Below, piece after piece: positions 17,243 through 27,100 of a stretch of 64,000 nucleotides of DNA. The notes beneath the pieces are model-generated. The model searched no databases. It had not been told where the DNA came from and was given only the letters and a program-made list of their open reading frames with translations. Numbering within the stretch: the first letter of the stretch is position 1; each line of letters begins with the position of its first letter. The position numbers and the translations under genes were made by a program. Source of the stretch: Bradyrhizobium diazoefficiens (lineage in GTDB: Bacteria; Pseudomonadota; Alphaproteobacteria; Rhizobiales; Xanthobacteraceae); the NCBI RefSeq assembly GCF_016616885.1, contig NZ_CP067102.1, positions 7,468,501 through 7,532,500 of the forward strand. The letters run 5' to 3'.

Positions 17243-18298
17243 ATGCGTCTTGCGGTTTTGCTTGGTCAACGTCGCAACGGGCCCGGACGGCCGCTGCACT
17301 GGACCGACGTCGCAGCCTACGCCTATCTCGCGCTCGGCGTCGCGCTGATGTTCGGCCCGGTGTTGTGGCTGGTGCTGTCATCGTTCAAGACCCAGAGCGC
17401 GCTGCTGGAATTTCCGCCGTCGCTGCTGCCCTTCGCGCAGGTCGAAGTGACGGTGCCCGGCCAGCCGCAGAAGCTGCCTCTCTTCCGCACGACGCTTCCT
17501 GACGGCTCGGTCCGCGAGCTGGCGCAGGTTCGGCGCATCGGGCTTGTCGCCCAGATGGTCGATCCGGCCGATCCCTCGAAGCAGTTTCGCGTGGCGATCG
17601 ACAAGCGCGAACCGGTGCGCCGCGTCGCACTCGCGACAGAGAACTACACCGAGCCGCTCCAGCGCTTCGCCTTCCTGCGCTTCCTGTTCAATTCGGTCTT
17701 CGTGACGGTGGTCGCCACGCTGATCACGCTGCTCATCAACTCCATGGCCGCCTATGCGCTCGCCGTCTATGCGTTCCCCGGCAAGCAGGCGGCGACGCTG
17801 GCGGTGATCGGGACGCTGATGATCCCAATGACCATCATCCTCGTGCCGGTCTATCTGGTGATAACCGAGCTCGGACTCGCCAATTCGCTTTGGGCGGTGA
17901 TTCTGCCGGGTGCCGCGACGCCAACGGGCGTGTTCCTGCTGCGGCAATACATGCTGACATTGCCGAAGGATCTGATCGAGGCCGCGCGGATGGACAAGGC
18001 ATCGGAGTGGCAGATCTATTGGCGCATCGTCATGCCGCTGACCCTGCCGGCGCTGGCAGTTCTGGCGATCTTCTCGATCATGTGGCGCTGGAACGAATTC
18101 CTGTGGCCGCTCGCGGTCCTGACCAAGACCGAGGTCTACACGTTGCAGATCGCGCTCAATGCGTTCCAGGGCGAACTCCAGACCCAGTGGCACTATCTCC
18201 TTGCGATGACGGTCGTGACGCTCGCTCCCGTCGCCCTCGTCTTCGTGTTCCTCCAGCGTTTCATCACGACGGGCATCGGCTCGACGGGGATGAAATGA
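17243..18298 (+). CDS. ABC sugar permease (MalG-like)
   Basis: A 351-residue permease with six predicted membrane spans. A long hydrophilic loop of ~80 residues (VEVTVPGQPQKLPLFRTTL ... VALATENYTEP) follows the first span, as in some carbohydrate permeases. The EAA motif is visible as EAARMDKASEWQIYWRIVMPLTLP. It begins 10 bp after the first permease with GAGG in front of the start. Both permeases form the transmembrane channel with the ATPase encoded next. Confidence 0.9.
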   Translation: MRLAVLLGQRRNGPGRPLHWTDVAAYAYLALGVALMFGPVLWLVLSSFKTQSALLEFPPSLLPFAQVEVTVPGQPQKLPLFRTTLPDGSVRELAQVRRIGLVAQMVDPADPSKQFRVAIDKREPVRRVALATENYTEPLQRFAFLRFLFNSVFVTVVATLITLLINSMAAYALAVYAFPGKQAATLAVIGTLMIPMTIILVPVYLVITELGLANSLWAVILPGAATPTGVFLLRQYMLTLPKDLIEAARMDKASEWQIYWRIVMPLTLPALAVLAIFSIMWRWNEFLWPLAVLTKTEVYTLQIALNAFQGELQTQWHYLLAMTVVTLAPVALVFVFLQRFITTGIGSTGMK

Positions 18299-18316
18299 CC
18301 GATCGGGCTATCCACC

Positions 18317-19396
18317 ATGGCTGAATTGAAACTCACGGCCGCGCGAAAATCCTTCGGCAGCATCGATGTGCTGCACGGCATCGATCTCGCGGTGAAGGAT
18401 GGCGAATTCGTCGTCTTCGTCGGCCCGTCCGGCTGCGGAAAGTCGACGCTCCTGCGCGTCATCGCCGGCCTCGAAAACGTCACGAGCGGCGAGGTCCATA
18501 TCGACGGCGAGCGGGTCACCCACCTGCCTGCCTCCGAGCGGGGGCTGGCCATGGTGTTCCAGTCCTATGCCCTGTATCCGCATATGAGCGTGCGCAAGAA
18601 CATGGCCTTTGCGCTCGAGAACATGGGGTTGAAGCCGGAAGAGATCGAGGCGCGCGTCAGTCGCGCCGCCGCCATGCTGCGTCTTGCGGACTATCTCGAC
18701 CGCAAACCCAAGGCGCTCTCCGGCGGCCAGCGCCAGCGCGTCGCCATCGGCCGGGCCATCGTGCGCGATCCGAAGATCTTTCTGTTCGACGAGCCGCTGT
18801 CGAACCTCGACGCTGAACTCCGCGTCGCGACGCGGAAGGAACTTGCCGCTCTGCATGCCAATCTCGGCGGCACGATGATCTATGTCACGCACGATCAGGT
18901 CGAAGCCATGACGCTTGCAGACCGGATCGTGGTGCTCAACGGCGGTCGGATCGAGCAGGTCGGCTCGCCGCTCGAGCTCTACAACCGGCCCGTGAACGCC
19001 TTCGTGGCGGGCTTCATCGGCTCTCCCCGCATGAACTTCCTGCCCGCGACCGTGATGTCCGATGACGGCATGCTCAGCGCGAGCGTTGGCGAGCGTGAAA
19101 TCGCTTTGCCCCGCGCCGCTTCCGGCCTCACCGCCGGCGCCCGCGTGACGCTCGGCATCCGCCCCGAACATATCGACGTCGCGCCCGACACGGGCATGCT
19201 CGCCGCAACCGTCGATCTCGTCGAGCAGCTTGGCGGCGAGACCTTCATCTATGCCACGGCTCCCGGCCTGCCGCAGATCACGCTGCGCCAGGATGGCCAG
19301 TCGCGGTTTGACCGCGGCGATGCAATCGCGATCCGTTTCGCCCCCGACCATCTGCATATCTTCGACGCGGCCGGCGCGGCTCTCGCCCGGCCGTGA
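18317..19396 (+). CDS. ABC sugar importer ATPase, UgpC/MalK type
   Basis: A 359-residue ATPase. Walker A GPSGCGKST, Q-loop VFQSYALYPHMSV, signature LSGGQRQRVAIGRAIV, Walker B FLFDEPLSNLDA and the H-loop THDQVEAMT are all present. The C-terminal ~110 residues form the TOBE-like regulatory domain (PRMNFLPATV, LGIRPEHIDV). It powers the two permeases of this operon. Such ATPases can serve several sugar importers. Confidence 0.95.
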   Translation: MAELKLTAARKSFGSIDVLHGIDLAVKDGEFVVFVGPSGCGKSTLLRVIAGLENVTSGEVHIDGERVTHLPASERGLAMVFQSYALYPHMSVRKNMAFALENMGLKPEEIEARVSRAAAMLRLADYLDRKPKALSGGQRQRVAIGRAIVRDPKIFLFDEPLSNLDAELRVATRKELAALHANLGGTMIYVTHDQVEAMTLADRIVVLNGGRIEQVGSPLELYNRPVNAFVAGFIGSPRMNFLPATVMSDDGMLSASVGEREIALPRAASGLTAGARVTLGIRPEHIDVAPDTGMLAATVDLVEQLGGETFIYATAPGLPQITLRQDGQSRFDRGDAIAIRFAPDHLHIFDAAGAALARP

Positions 19397-19417
19397 TCGT
19401 CTCCGGAGTCTGATCAA

Positions 19418-21730
19418 ATGAAAGCCCTGACCCACGGCCGCTTCCGCGGCCTCGACGGCCACGCCGCGCTCTTCGACCTCGCGACCGGGCCGGCGGCGAC
19501 CCCGCTCACCACGCTGCGCATCGCGATTCTCGAGAGCGACATCGGCCGCGTCACCCTGCGCCGGCCGGAGGGCTATCGGCTCGATCGCGGCTGGGCGATC
19601 GCCCCTGATCGCACCGAGCCGCCGTTCGAGGGAAGGCTACGCGACGACATCTCCGGCTTTGCCAATCCGGCGGCGACCGTGTCGGAGGATGGCGGCATTG
19701 TCACGCTCGCCGCTACGGGTCTTCGCGCTCAAATCCGGCTCGATCCGTTCGGCATCGCGTGGTACCGCGCCGGCGAGCAGCAGCCATTCCTGCAGGACCG
19801 GCCGACCCAGGCCTATCTCCTGTCGCGCAAGACCACCGCGTTGCTGCATGCGATGGAACGGCACGAAGGCGAACGCCATTACGGCCTCGGAGACAAGGCC
19901 GGTCCGCTCGATCGAACCGGCCGGCGCTTCGCGATCGATGCCGTCGATCCCTGCGGCTACGACGCCGAGCTGTCCGATCCGCTCTACAAGATGCTTCCGT
20001 TCTTCATCGTCGACGGCGCCCGCGGCGCGCACGGCATCTTCTACGACAATCTCGCGCTCGGCTCGGTCGACCTCGGCTGCACCATCGACAATTACCACGG
20101 CCTGTTCCGCAGCTATCGTGCCGAGGATGGCGACCTCGATTATTACGTGCTCGCCGGACCGACGGTGCCCGAGGTCACGCGGCGGTTTTCCTGGCTGACC
20201 GGCGGACAGGCCTTCGCGCCCCGCTGGACGCTCGGCTTTGCGATGACGACCATGACCATCGCCGACGCGCCGGACGCGGACGCGCGCATCACCGCCTTCA
20301 TCGAGGATTGCAGGCGGAACGGCATCCGTTGCGACAGCTTTCACTTCGGCTCTGGCTACACTTCGATCGGCAACCGTCGCTACGTCTTCAATTGGAACCG
20401 TGACAAGTTCCCCGATCCGGCGGCGACGATGGCGCGACTTAAGGCGGCCGGCATGCAGCCGGTCACCAACATCAAGCCCTGCCTGCTCGATGATCATCCA
20501 CGGCTCGATGAAGCGAAGGCGCGCGGCATACTGGTCGCTGACGGCGAGACCGGCGAGCCGGCGGTCGCGCAATTCTGGGACGGCCTCGGCTTCCACGTCG
20601 ACTTTACCAATCCCGAAGGCCGGCAGTGGTGGGCGGATGGCATCCGCGACGCGCTGCTTGCCTTTGGCGTGACGGCGGTCTGGAGCGACAACAACGAATA
20701 CGAGATCTGGGACGAGGATGCGATCTGCAATGGCGACGGCCGGCCGTTTCAGCAAGGACTCGCCCGCCCCGGGCAGGCGCTCTTGATGCACAAGCTCGCC
20801 TACGAGACCCAGGCCGCGCAGGCGCCTGGCAAGCGCCCCTATACGATCACGCGCGCCGGCAGCGCCGGCATCGCACGCTACGGTCAGACCTGGAGCGGCG
20901 ACAACGAAACCGCCTGGAAGACGCTGCGCTACAATCTGATCCAGGGCCTGAACATGAGCCTGTCGGGGCTTTACAACATCGGCCACGACGTCGGCGGCTT
21001 CCATGGCGAATCGCCGGGCCCGGAACTGTTTTGCCGCTTCGTCGAGTTCTGCGCGCTGTGGCCGCGCATGGTGATGAATTCCTGGAAGGCGAGCGGCATC
21101 GTCAACACCCCCTGGATGCATCCCGGCGTGCTTCCACAGGTCCGATCCGCCATGGAGCTTCGCCACAGCCTGATCCCATATCTTTACACGCAGATGTGGC
21201 GTGCGGCGCTGGAGGACCTGCCGCCGGTGCGGCCGCTGTTGTGGGAGTTCGGTTCGGACGCGATCGCAGCGACCGTCGAGGACGCATTCATGCTTGGCCG
21301 CGATCTCCTGGTCGCTCCGGTGCTGGACGAGGGGGCGACGACGCGCGAGGTCTATCTGCCCGCCCATCCCGGCGGCTGGTACGACTGGCATGACGGGACG
21401 CTGTTCGAAGGCGGGCGAACCATCACCGTCGCAGCGCCTCTGGGCCGGCTACCGGTGTTCGCACGCGCCGGCGCGATCGTTCCGATCGAAGACGGGACGG
21501 GACTGACAGCGATCGTGTTCGGGTCACCCGATCATGGTGGCTCCGGCCTTCTCTATGTCGACGATGGAGAGACCTCGGACTGGCGCAACGTCGGCATGGC
21601 CGTCGAATTCCGCCTGCGCCCCGACGCGACCGGCTTCGTTCTCGATGTCAGTGGAGGCGAGTTGCCCGCACCCATCCGCGTCCGCGGCGTGGGCGTGCCC
21701 AATCTGCGTCTCGCCGACACGACAAAGTGA
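19418..21730 (+). CDS. GH31 alpha-glucosidase/alpha-xylosidase
   Basis: A 770-residue glycoside hydrolase of family 31. The nucleophile region is AVWSDNNEYEIWD (the Asp in WSDNNE) and the acid/base region is TWSGDNETAWKTLRYN, both typical of GH31. N-terminal galactose-mutarotase-like and C-terminal beta domains fit the size. No signal peptide is seen, so it acts in the cytoplasm on the sugar brought in by the upstream ABC importer; it starts 22 bp after the ATPase gene. Alpha-glucoside, isoprimeverose or nigerose-like substrates are possible. Confidence 0.92.
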   Translation: MKALTHGRFRGLDGHAALFDLATGPAATPLTTLRIAILESDIGRVTLRRPEGYRLDRGWAIAPDRTEPPFEGRLRDDISGFANPAATVSEDGGIVTLAATGLRAQIRLDPFGIAWYRAGEQQPFLQDRPTQAYLLSRKTTALLHAMERHEGERHYGLGDKAGPLDRTGRRFAIDAVDPCGYDAELSDPLYKMLPFFIVDGARGAHGIFYDNLALGSVDLGCTIDNYHGLFRSYRAEDGDLDYYVLAGPTVPEVTRRFSWLTGGQAFAPRWTLGFAMTTMTIADAPDADARITAFIEDCRRNGIRCDSFHFGSGYTSIGNRRYVFNWNRDKFPDPAATMARLKAAGMQPVTNIKPCLLDDHPRLDEAKARGILVADGETGEPAVAQFWDGLGFHVDFTNPEGRQWWADGIRDALLAFGVTAVWSDNNEYEIWDEDAICNGDGRPFQQGLARPGQALLMHKLAYETQAAQAPGKRPYTITRAGSAGIARYGQTWSGDNETAWKTLRYNLIQGLNMSLSGLYNIGHDVGGFHGESPGPELFCRFVEFCALWPRMVMNSWKASGIVNTPWMHPGVLPQVRSAMELRHSLIPYLYTQMWRAALEDLPPVRPLLWEFGSDAIAATVEDAFMLGRDLLVAPVLDEGATTREVYLPAHPGGWYDWHDGTLFEGGRTITVAAPLGRLPVFARAGAIVPIEDGTGLTAIVFGSPDHGGSGLLYVDDGETSDWRNVGMAVEFRLRPDATGFVLDVSGGELPAPIRVRGVGVPNLRLADTTK

Positions 21731-22167
21731 GCCGCGCCGCCGAAATCGGTCGTGTTCGCATCCGGCGCTAACGCAATGAGCGCGATCCGGCGCCCATCGT
21801 CTCAAAGCATTTGAGATTTGAAGTGAAATGGCGCCAAGGGGCTGTGCGGTCGGTGGTGATGTCCTGCCGGCGCGTCGATCTTCAGCAGCGTGTCAGCCAC
21901 GCCCGGCGCCAGGCAGCGGCGCGCGCGACATCGTGGACAGGCACGATGTTCTGATGCTCGCCTCACGCCACGGCGCAAGCCGGCACTGTCGTCATCCCGG
22001 AGCGCGAGCCTAGAAGCAACAGCCTTAAGTTTCGGTTGGGAAAAGGCTCAATTGTCCAGCTAACGACCTCCGTAAGACCACGGAAGCCGGCTGGTTTGAG
22101 CAGCTTGGCGGTATCGGCGTATTTGAGAATGGCATTTTCGCAGCGCCTGCCGTGCCACGGTGGTTTC
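21731..22167. other. 437-bp intergenic stretch with no convincing gene
   Basis: It lies between convergent genes. Short frames exist but none has a plausible composition or start. A fragment reading 'cgtcatcccggagcgcgagcc' type (21990-22010) resembles half of the Bradyrhizobium intergenic palindrome seen whole at 29111-29143. The remainder shows nothing further. Confidence 0.5.
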
Positions 22168-22947
22168 TCACATCGCGCGTGCGAGCATGATCGTGCCGGA
22201 CATGATGAGGGCCCCACCTGCCGCATGGCTCAGCCTTGGGCCGAACGGCAGCAGTTTCTCACCGGCGACATAGAGCGCGATGGCGATGATCCAGACGAGA
22301 TTCATCACTCCGCTGACGAACAGCAGTGCCATCAAGAACCAGCAGCAGCCGACGCAATAGCTGCCGTGGCGAAATCCCATGTGGAATGCCCCTCTCGTAC
22401 CGGGCCGCCAATGCCGACTGAGAAACATCAGCGGGCTCTCGCAGTAACGCAGACAGGCACGTTTGAGCGGCGTGAATTGGTAGAGCCCTGCGGCAAGCAA
22501 AATGAGGCCGCCCAAAATCGAGCTGGTGCTTGCCATCGCCATCGACAGCAAGCCGAAGCGCTCGAGCGCCCATTGCACCAGGACCGCAACGACACTGAAC
22601 CCCGCCCATGTCACGAGATAACCGGCGAGAAATATCCAGGCGTCCATTGCGGCGCGGGATGCAGTCTCCTGCTTGCGCTTGACCGTCGCATACAAGAGGA
22701 CGGTGGGCGCCGCGCTCGGCGCCATCATCGCGACCATCATCACCCACCACATCACGAACAGCAGCGCCGCATAGAGCGGCGTCCACGGCATCGGCGCCAT
22801 GTCCGGCATGACGGCCATCATTTCGGTGTCCATGCCGGCGCCGCTGGCGAGATAGGCCCAGGCGAGCGCCGCCACGGCAGCGGTCCCGATCGCAACGATC
22901 AGGCGGTCGCGGTGAAGCAGGTGTTCCAGCAGGAAGCGTCCGTGCAT
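22168..22947 (-). CDS. DUF2182 membrane protein
   Basis: A 259-residue integral membrane protein with about six hydrophobic segments. It carries the conserved pattern WWVMMVAMMAPSAAPTVLLY, GYLVTWAGFS, and FTPLKRACLRYCESPLMF, followed by FRHGSYCVGCCWFLM, which I recognise as DUF2182. The His/Cys cluster could bind a metal. DUF2182 genes are often next to DUF1326 genes, as here (22986-23618), so the two likely work together at the membrane. The function is unknown. Confidence 0.88.
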   Translation of the reverse strand: MHGRFLLEHLLHRDRLIVAIGTAAVAALAWAYLASGAGMDTEMMAVMPDMAPMPWTPLYAALLFVMWWVMMVAMMAPSAAPTVLLYATVKRKQETASRAAMDAWIFLAGYLVTWAGFSVVAVLVQWALERFGLLSMAMASTSSILGGLILLAAGLYQFTPLKRACLRYCESPLMFLSRHWRPGTRGAFHMGFRHGSYCVGCCWFLMALLFVSGVMNLVWIIAIALYVAGEKLLPFGPRLSHAAGGALIMSGTIMLARAM

Positions 22948-22985
22948 GGGCTTGCCCGCCCCGATCTCTCGATTTCAGCGCAGTA

Positions 22986-23618
22986 TCACATCGCGACGCC
23001 GTCGGGCGTTTGCACGACGGTGGCAAGCGAGCTGTGCGTGCCCCGGGCTTCGAATGGAATCGCGCCGGTCGAGCGGATATTGGCGGACGCGATTTCGGCA
23101 GCCCTATGCTCAAAGCCCTCGGGCATCACGACCTGAATGCGGTGCGGAGCACCCGTCACCGGGTTCTTGATCGGCTCGACGTCGGTCTCGAGCACGCCCC
23201 GGGCGACAAGCCGGGCGACGCGTCCGTCCTTGTCAAAGGAGAACTCGAACGGCGCAAACACCGGATCGTGGATCTTGGTGACGATCAGGCTGACGATCTG
23301 GAATAGCGTGCCCTCGGCAGAATGCTTGCCCGAAAAGATCTCGAACAACGCCTGGCGCTGCTCCGGCGTGGCGCGTTCGTCGATGATGGGTTGGATCGTC
23401 CCGTTGCCCTCATGCAGCGCTCCGGGGAAATCGACCGTGATCGCGAAGCAGAGACCGTCAAGCCTGGTCCCCTCGAAATGTCCCTTGGCAATGCGCATGG
23501 CGACCAGCCCCTTGCAATAGCCTTGGGTCGGCGGCGCGTTGAAATCGCAGGGGCAGCCGAATGCGCAGTTGCAATTCTTCATCCATTCGCCTTCGAGACG
23601 CCAGTCCGATGCAGCCAT
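22986..23618 (-). CDS. DUF1326 protein
   Basis: A 210-residue soluble protein of the DUF1326 family: WRLEGEWMKNCNCAFGCPCDFNAPPTQGYC is the typical N-terminus, with the CNCxxGCPC metal-binding-like motif. It lies 38 bp upstream of the DUF2182 gene on the same strand; the pair is widespread in Proteobacteria and is often next to a copper or periplasmic-redox context. The role is unknown. Confidence 0.88.
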   Translation of the reverse strand: MAASDWRLEGEWMKNCNCAFGCPCDFNAPPTQGYCKGLVAMRIAKGHFEGTRLDGLCFAITVDFPGALHEGNGTIQPIIDERATPEQRQALFEIFSGKHSAEGTLFQIVSLIVTKIHDPVFAPFEFSFDKDGRVARLVARGVLETDVEPIKNPVTGAPHRIQVVMPEGFEHRAAEIASANIRSTGAIPFEARGTHSSLATVVQTPDGVAM

Positions 23619-24123
23619 GGCACATCTCCCAATGTGAAGGGGGACGCGGCAGCCATGGGCGAATTTTTTTGGCGTTATATCGAAGCAATGCGTAGAACCG
23701 CCAGCGGGATCGAGATCCGATCAGAAGGCCGCCTTGCAAAAAAGTCGGTTGGCGAGCTGCCGTTTACCGTCCCAATGGCGAAAAGCATATCAGCCCAGGC
23801 GGGGCGCGTACAGCGCGGCGGAGCAAGCGGGTCTGCAGGACATTCGACACTGAGAGGAATGGTGCGCTGCTCCGAACAAACATGCGAGCTCGTATGTCAT
23901 TGAATGTACTTATGATTTCCCACGATGCCGCCGACCCTGCGGTCGCAGGGCTTTTCGCCACGACTCCGCGCGCCTTGGCCGCTCGGAGTGGTAAGCTCCG
24001 GTGCCGAGGGCAGATTTCGCGGCGCCGGATCGCGGTCAGGATAACGGCGCTCGAAGCCATGAACTCCAGAAGCAAGCTGATGATCGCGATTGCGATCGAA
24101 CGATGCGAGAGATGGAGGACGTT
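23619..24123. other. 505-bp intergenic region without a convincing gene
   Basis: Between two divergent genes (DUF1326 on the minus strand and NAD-glutamate dehydrogenase on the plus strand). Frames here have poor composition. It should hold both promoters, but I see no clear -35/-10 pair or operator that I can defend. Confidence 0.4.
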
Positions 24124-27100
24124 ATGGAAGCGTGGCGTGACGACAAGGCCCGGTCGACCCTGATTCGCGATGCAGCGGGAAGCGTGCAGCTAGGCAACAC
24201 GCCCCGGACTTTTGCCGAACTCCTGTTCGGCCACACCAATAGCGAGGATCTCGCCAACCACGACGCCGCTTCGCTGGCCTTCCTGGCCGAGCAGGCCTGG
24301 GAACATGTCCAGCGGCGCACGGCAGGTCGCGCCGATATCCGCATCGTCAATCCGATGATGCCGGATGGCCGCGAGATCTCCGTGCTCGAAATTCTCAATG
24401 ACAACATGCCCTTCCTGTTCGATTCCACGCTGGCAGAGCTCGCCGAGCAGGGCATCGAGGTCACCCTGGTCGCTCATCCGATCATCGCGGTGGAGCGCGA
24501 CGAGCAAGGCAAGCTGATGCGCTTCCATGGCGAAGCCCTGCCGGAGGGAGCAAGGGGCGCGCGCGAAAGCCTCATCCATCTCCACATCACCCGCATGGAC
24601 GTCGACGCCGACCGCCAAAAGCTGGTCGATGGGTTGACCATGACGTTGAACGACGCGCGCGCCTGCGTCACCGACTGGAAGCCCATGCGTGCCCGCATCG
24701 AGGAGGCGATCAAGATCTTCTCGACCAATCCGCCGCCGCTGCCGATCGACGAGATCGCCGAAGCCAGCCAGTTCCTGCATTGGCTGTGCCTGGACAATTT
24801 CACCTTTCTGGGCGTGCGCGAATATCGCTTTTCCCCCAACAGCGAAGCGTCGGACGACATCACGACCGGTGAGGGCCTCGGCATTCTGCGCGATCCCGAG
24901 GTGAAGGTCCTGCGCCGCGGTCGCGAAATGGTGGTGATGACGTCGGAAATTCGCGAGTTCATGCGGGAGCCGAGCCTCCTCATCGTCATCAAGGCCAACG
25001 TCTCCAGCCGCGTTCATCGCCGCATCCGGATGGATTATGTGGGCATCAAGCTCTATACCCCCGACGGCCGGCTCGAAGGGGAATTGCGCCTCGTCGGTCT
25101 ATTCACGTCCGGCGCCTATACCCGCTCGGTCAAGCAAATCCCTTATGCCCGCCACAAGGTGGCGCAGGTGCTGCAGCGCGCCGGCTTCGACCCGAACAGC
25201 CATTCGGGCAAGGCGCTGACGCATATTCTCGACGATTATCCGCGCGACGATCTGTTCCAGATCGACGTCGACACGCTCTACAATTTCGTCATGGAGATCC
25301 TGATCCTCTATGAGCGCCCCCGTGTCCGGGCGCTGGCACGCGTGGACAAGTTCGATCGCTTCGTCTCCATCCTCTGCTTTATTCCGCGCGACAAATACGA
25401 CACCGACGTGCGCACGCGCGTCGGCGCTTTCCTCTCGCAAGTCTACAAGGGGACCCTGTCGGCCTCCTACGCGTCCTTCCCCGAAGGATCACTGGCGCGC
25501 GTCCACTACATCGTCGGGCGATATGAAGGTAAGACCCCGGTCGTCGAGCGCGAGACACTCGAAACCGGAATCAGCGCCATTGCAGAGACCTGGGGCGACA
25601 AGTTGAAGGTCGCGCTCGCTGCGTCTGCCGACGGCATGCGGGCGCGCATGCTCGCAAGCCGCTATGCCCAGGCCTTTACCGGCGGCTACACCGAGATATT
25701 CAGCGCCGAACAGGCGATCGCCGACATCACCACCATCGAAAAGCTGACCTCAGCCCGGCCGGTGACGATTTCGGTTTACCGCCTTGACGGGAACGACGAT
25801 CCCAGACGATTCGGCTTGAAGGTTTTCTCGGATGCCGCACCGCTGTCGCTATCCTATCGCGTGCCGGTGATTGAAAATCACGGCTTGAACGTAGTCAACG
25901 AACGCACCTATCAGATCGTGCCGCGCACCAGGCAGGCGCCGGTATGGCTGCACGATATGACAATCGAGACCAGCGACGGCAAGCCGATCGCAATCAGCCA
26001 TGAATTCAACCATCGTCTGGAAGCCTCGATCATGGCGGTGGTCCGCGATCGCGCCGAATCCGACGGGTTCAACGCACTGATCCTGCGCACAGCCCTGAGC
26101 TGGCGGGAAGTATCGACGATCCGCGCGCTGTCGCGCTACCTCCATCAGATCCGCGCGCCATTCACCCAGGACTACATGTGGGAAACCCTGCGCAAGAACG
26201 CCGCGATTACCGCCAACATCGTCGCCCTGTTCCAGGGCCGCCTCGATCCGCGCCTTGGATTCACGATTGCGGAGCGCTCGGCGCGCGAGATGGCCCTCGT
26301 CGCCGAGATCGAGGAGCAGCTGAAATCCGTCGCCTCGCTCGATGAAGATCGCATCCTGCGAAGCTTCACCAATCTGGTGCAGGCAACCATCCGCACCAAT
26401 TTGTGGCAGGTCGGTCAGGATGGACATCCGCATCCGGTGATCTCCTTCAAGTTCGACGCCCGCAAGATCGAGGCCCTGCCGGCACCGCGACCACTGTACG
26501 AGATTTTCGTCTACTCGCCCCGCGTCGAAGGCATTCATCTGCGCTTCGGCAAGGTCGCGCGCGGCGGTCTGCGCTGGTCCGACCGGCCGCAGGATTTCCG
26601 TACCGAGATCCTGGGCCTCGTGAAGGCGCAACAGGTGAAGAACGCCGTGATCGTGCCGGTCGGGGCCAAGGGCGGCTTCGTGCCCAAGCGCCTGCCCTCG
26701 CCCTCCAGTCGTGACCACTTCATGGCGGAAGGCACCGAAGCCTATCGCATCTTCGTTCGCACGCTGCTCGAACTCACCGACAATCTTGACGGCGACGACG
26801 TCGTGCCGCCCGACTCGACCGTGCGGCATGACGGCGACGACCCCTACCTGGTCGTCGCCGCCGACAAGGGCACCGCCACCTTCTCCGACATCGCCAATGC
26901 GATCTCGACCGAGAAGCACCATTGGCTCGGCGATGCCTTCGCCTCCGGCGGCAGCCAGGGCTATGACCACAAGAAGATGGGGATCACGGCGCGAGGCGCG
27001 TGGGAGGCGGTCAAGCGTCACTTCCGCGAGCTTGGCACCGACATCCAGACCAAGCCGTTCACGGTTGCCGGCGTCGGCGACATGTCGGGCGATGTCTTCG

